Positions 5,016-5,689 of a DNA stretch of 5,689 nt are shown one piece after another. The position numbers and the translations under genes are program-made. Source of the DNA: Akkermansia sp. (GTDB taxonomy: Bacteria > Verrucomicrobiota > Verrucomicrobiia > Verrucomicrobiales > Akkermansiaceae); contig JAIFNK010000238.1 in NCBI GenBank assembly GCA_020047775.1, forward strand, positions 1-5,689, given 5' to 3'. How positions within the stretch are numbered: the stretch's first letter is position 1; each line of letters begins with the position of its first letter. The notes under the pieces were generated by a model, which worked only from the letters and a program-made list of their open reading frames with translations, made no database searches and was not told the origin of the DNA.

Positions 5016-5689
5016 TTAGGTGCTCTTTTTTCTTTTGATGACGGAGCGCGCCTTGACTACGGATCTCGCAATAAACGGAAGGAACACAACCCCGAGAACT
5101 CCAAGAATAATCAATGTCCAATTGGTGCCTTTGGCGATTGGTGCGGCAATCGGGTCAATGATGAGTTCCTTTGCTCCAGAGATATACGCCTGTGGATCGG
5201 CAAGGAATGTGGTCAGGACAGACGCAACGGCGAGAGAACCCTTATTCTTCCAAATGAAATCCATTGCTTCGTCTCCATACTTCCGAACGACCGGAAGTAG
5301 TTCCTGACTGCGCGCAGTGGCGGCGAGGAGCCCATCATCTGTGACCATGCTCAATCGCTGGGCGCTTTGACGCGATACCGCGTTCATGGCTCCTACTGCA
5401 CCATCCCCGAAACGACCGATCAAATTGTCTGCGATTCCTGGGTGCTTAAGTAAGGCGTCAGCGGCCGAGTCGCCATGCTTGATGAAAATGGCGAGCTTCT
5501 TGGGTTCAGAGATCACCCAGATCGCTTCGTCACCGCGCCGCGCAAAAAGCTTGATCACCTCTGGTGCCTTGGCTCCCGCTTCTTCAAGAGCAGTGAATCC
5601 AGCGTGTCCCGACTTCCTGAGTAGAGGCAAAGCCGCGTCGCCGTGTCTGGCAACGGCCTTGGCCGTTGCCTCCGTTACCTCTTCAATCG
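5016..5689 (-). CDS. Unrecognised membrane-anchored protein with GD-containing repeats, 5' end beyond the right window edge
   Basis: The minus-strand frame is open from the right edge to TAA at 5018-5016, giving 223 visible residues. A TTG at 5630 could be read as a start, but it lies inside a continuing repeat, so the gene very probably begins outside the window. The visible part has degenerate repeats with [RK]xGDxA: RHGDAA (14-19), RRGDEA (50-55), KHGDSA (70-75), RFGDGA (92-97) and KYGDEA (136-141). Spacing is near 20-22 residues or about double that, which suggests a helical repeat array. One transmembrane segment follows (about 190-207, WTLIILGVLGVVFLPFIA), then a basic tail (KARSVIKRKKST), so the C-terminus is probably cytoplasmic and the repeats extracytoplasmic. 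It is convergent to the upstream genes and visibly less GC-rich, a possible sign of transfer. I do not recognise the family or function. Confidence 0.8.
   Translation of the reverse strand, partial: IEEVTEATAKAVARHGDAALPLLRKSGHAGFTALEEAGAKAPEVIKLFARRGDEAIWVISEPKKLAIFIKHGDSAADALLKHPGIADNLIGRFGDGAVGAMNAVSRQSAQRLSMVTDDGLLAATARSQELLPVVRKYGDEAMDFIWKNKGSLAVASVLTTFLADPQAYISGAKELIIDPIAAPIAKGTNWTLIILGVLGVVFLPFIARSVVKARSVIKRKKST

Noticed and set aside
4790..5038. 82-codon open frame on the + strand after the rhodanese gene
   Set aside because: No recognisable motif, no ribosome binding site, and its end overlaps the minus-strand gene.

Overview
The window is GC-rich, and its genes lack clear Shine-Dalgarno sequences. 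It carries dispersed-repeat-like palindromes and a lipoprotein L,D-transpeptidase. This would fit a Verrucomicrobia-like Gram-negative bacterium, but that placement is an inference from general appearance, not from a search.

Region 1 (1-3678) is an RNA quality-control and RNA-repair locus, all on the + strand: the C-terminal vWA domain of a Ro60/Rsr (TROVE) protein, then a 471-base stretch without protein genes, then rtcB (RNA ligase) and rtcA (RNA 3'-phosphate cyclase). The order matches the known enterobacterial rsr-yrlBA-rtcBA arrangement. The stretch between rsr and rtcB is the most interesting part. It folds into three consecutive Y-RNA-like units (593-674, 686-798, 898-1024). Each has an outer helix, a conserved asymmetric internal loop (5' ATGCC, 3' about AATCCYTTG) and an 8-bp inner helix. 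Units 2 and 3 carry a tRNA mimic in circularly permuted order: T arm, acceptor 3' strand, short loop, acceptor 5' strand, D arm. In unit 2 the acceptor strands are joined by a GCAA tetraloop. In unit 3 they are joined by a 9-base loop that begins with ACCA, like a discriminator base plus CCA tail. Unit 1 has the Ro-binding-like stem but only a 27-nt loop in place of the tRNA module.

Two striking palindromic elements sit inside this locus. One is a perfect 22-bp inverted repeat between Y RNA units 2 and 3. The other is an 88-base element between rtcB and rtcA made of three perfect palindromes, each centred on ACATGT, inside a 10-bp outer stem.

Region 2 (3744-4764) holds a predicted lipoprotein L,D-transpeptidase (YkuD family) and, 16 bases on, a single-domain rhodanese. 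They look like ordinary housekeeping genes, and nothing in the sequence ties them to RNA repair. A possible terminator hairpin follows.

Region 3 (5016-5689, minus strand) is the C-terminal part of an unrecognised membrane-anchored protein with degenerate repeats containing [RK]xGDxA. It runs off the right edge and is visibly less GC-rich than its neighbours.

Working model (inference): Rsr and its Y RNAs tether or gate RNA processing, while RtcA and RtcB reset and reseal broken RNA ends. The tRNA-like modules could let the Y RNAs interact with tRNA-binding or tRNA-processing enzymes, or compete with damaged tRNAs.
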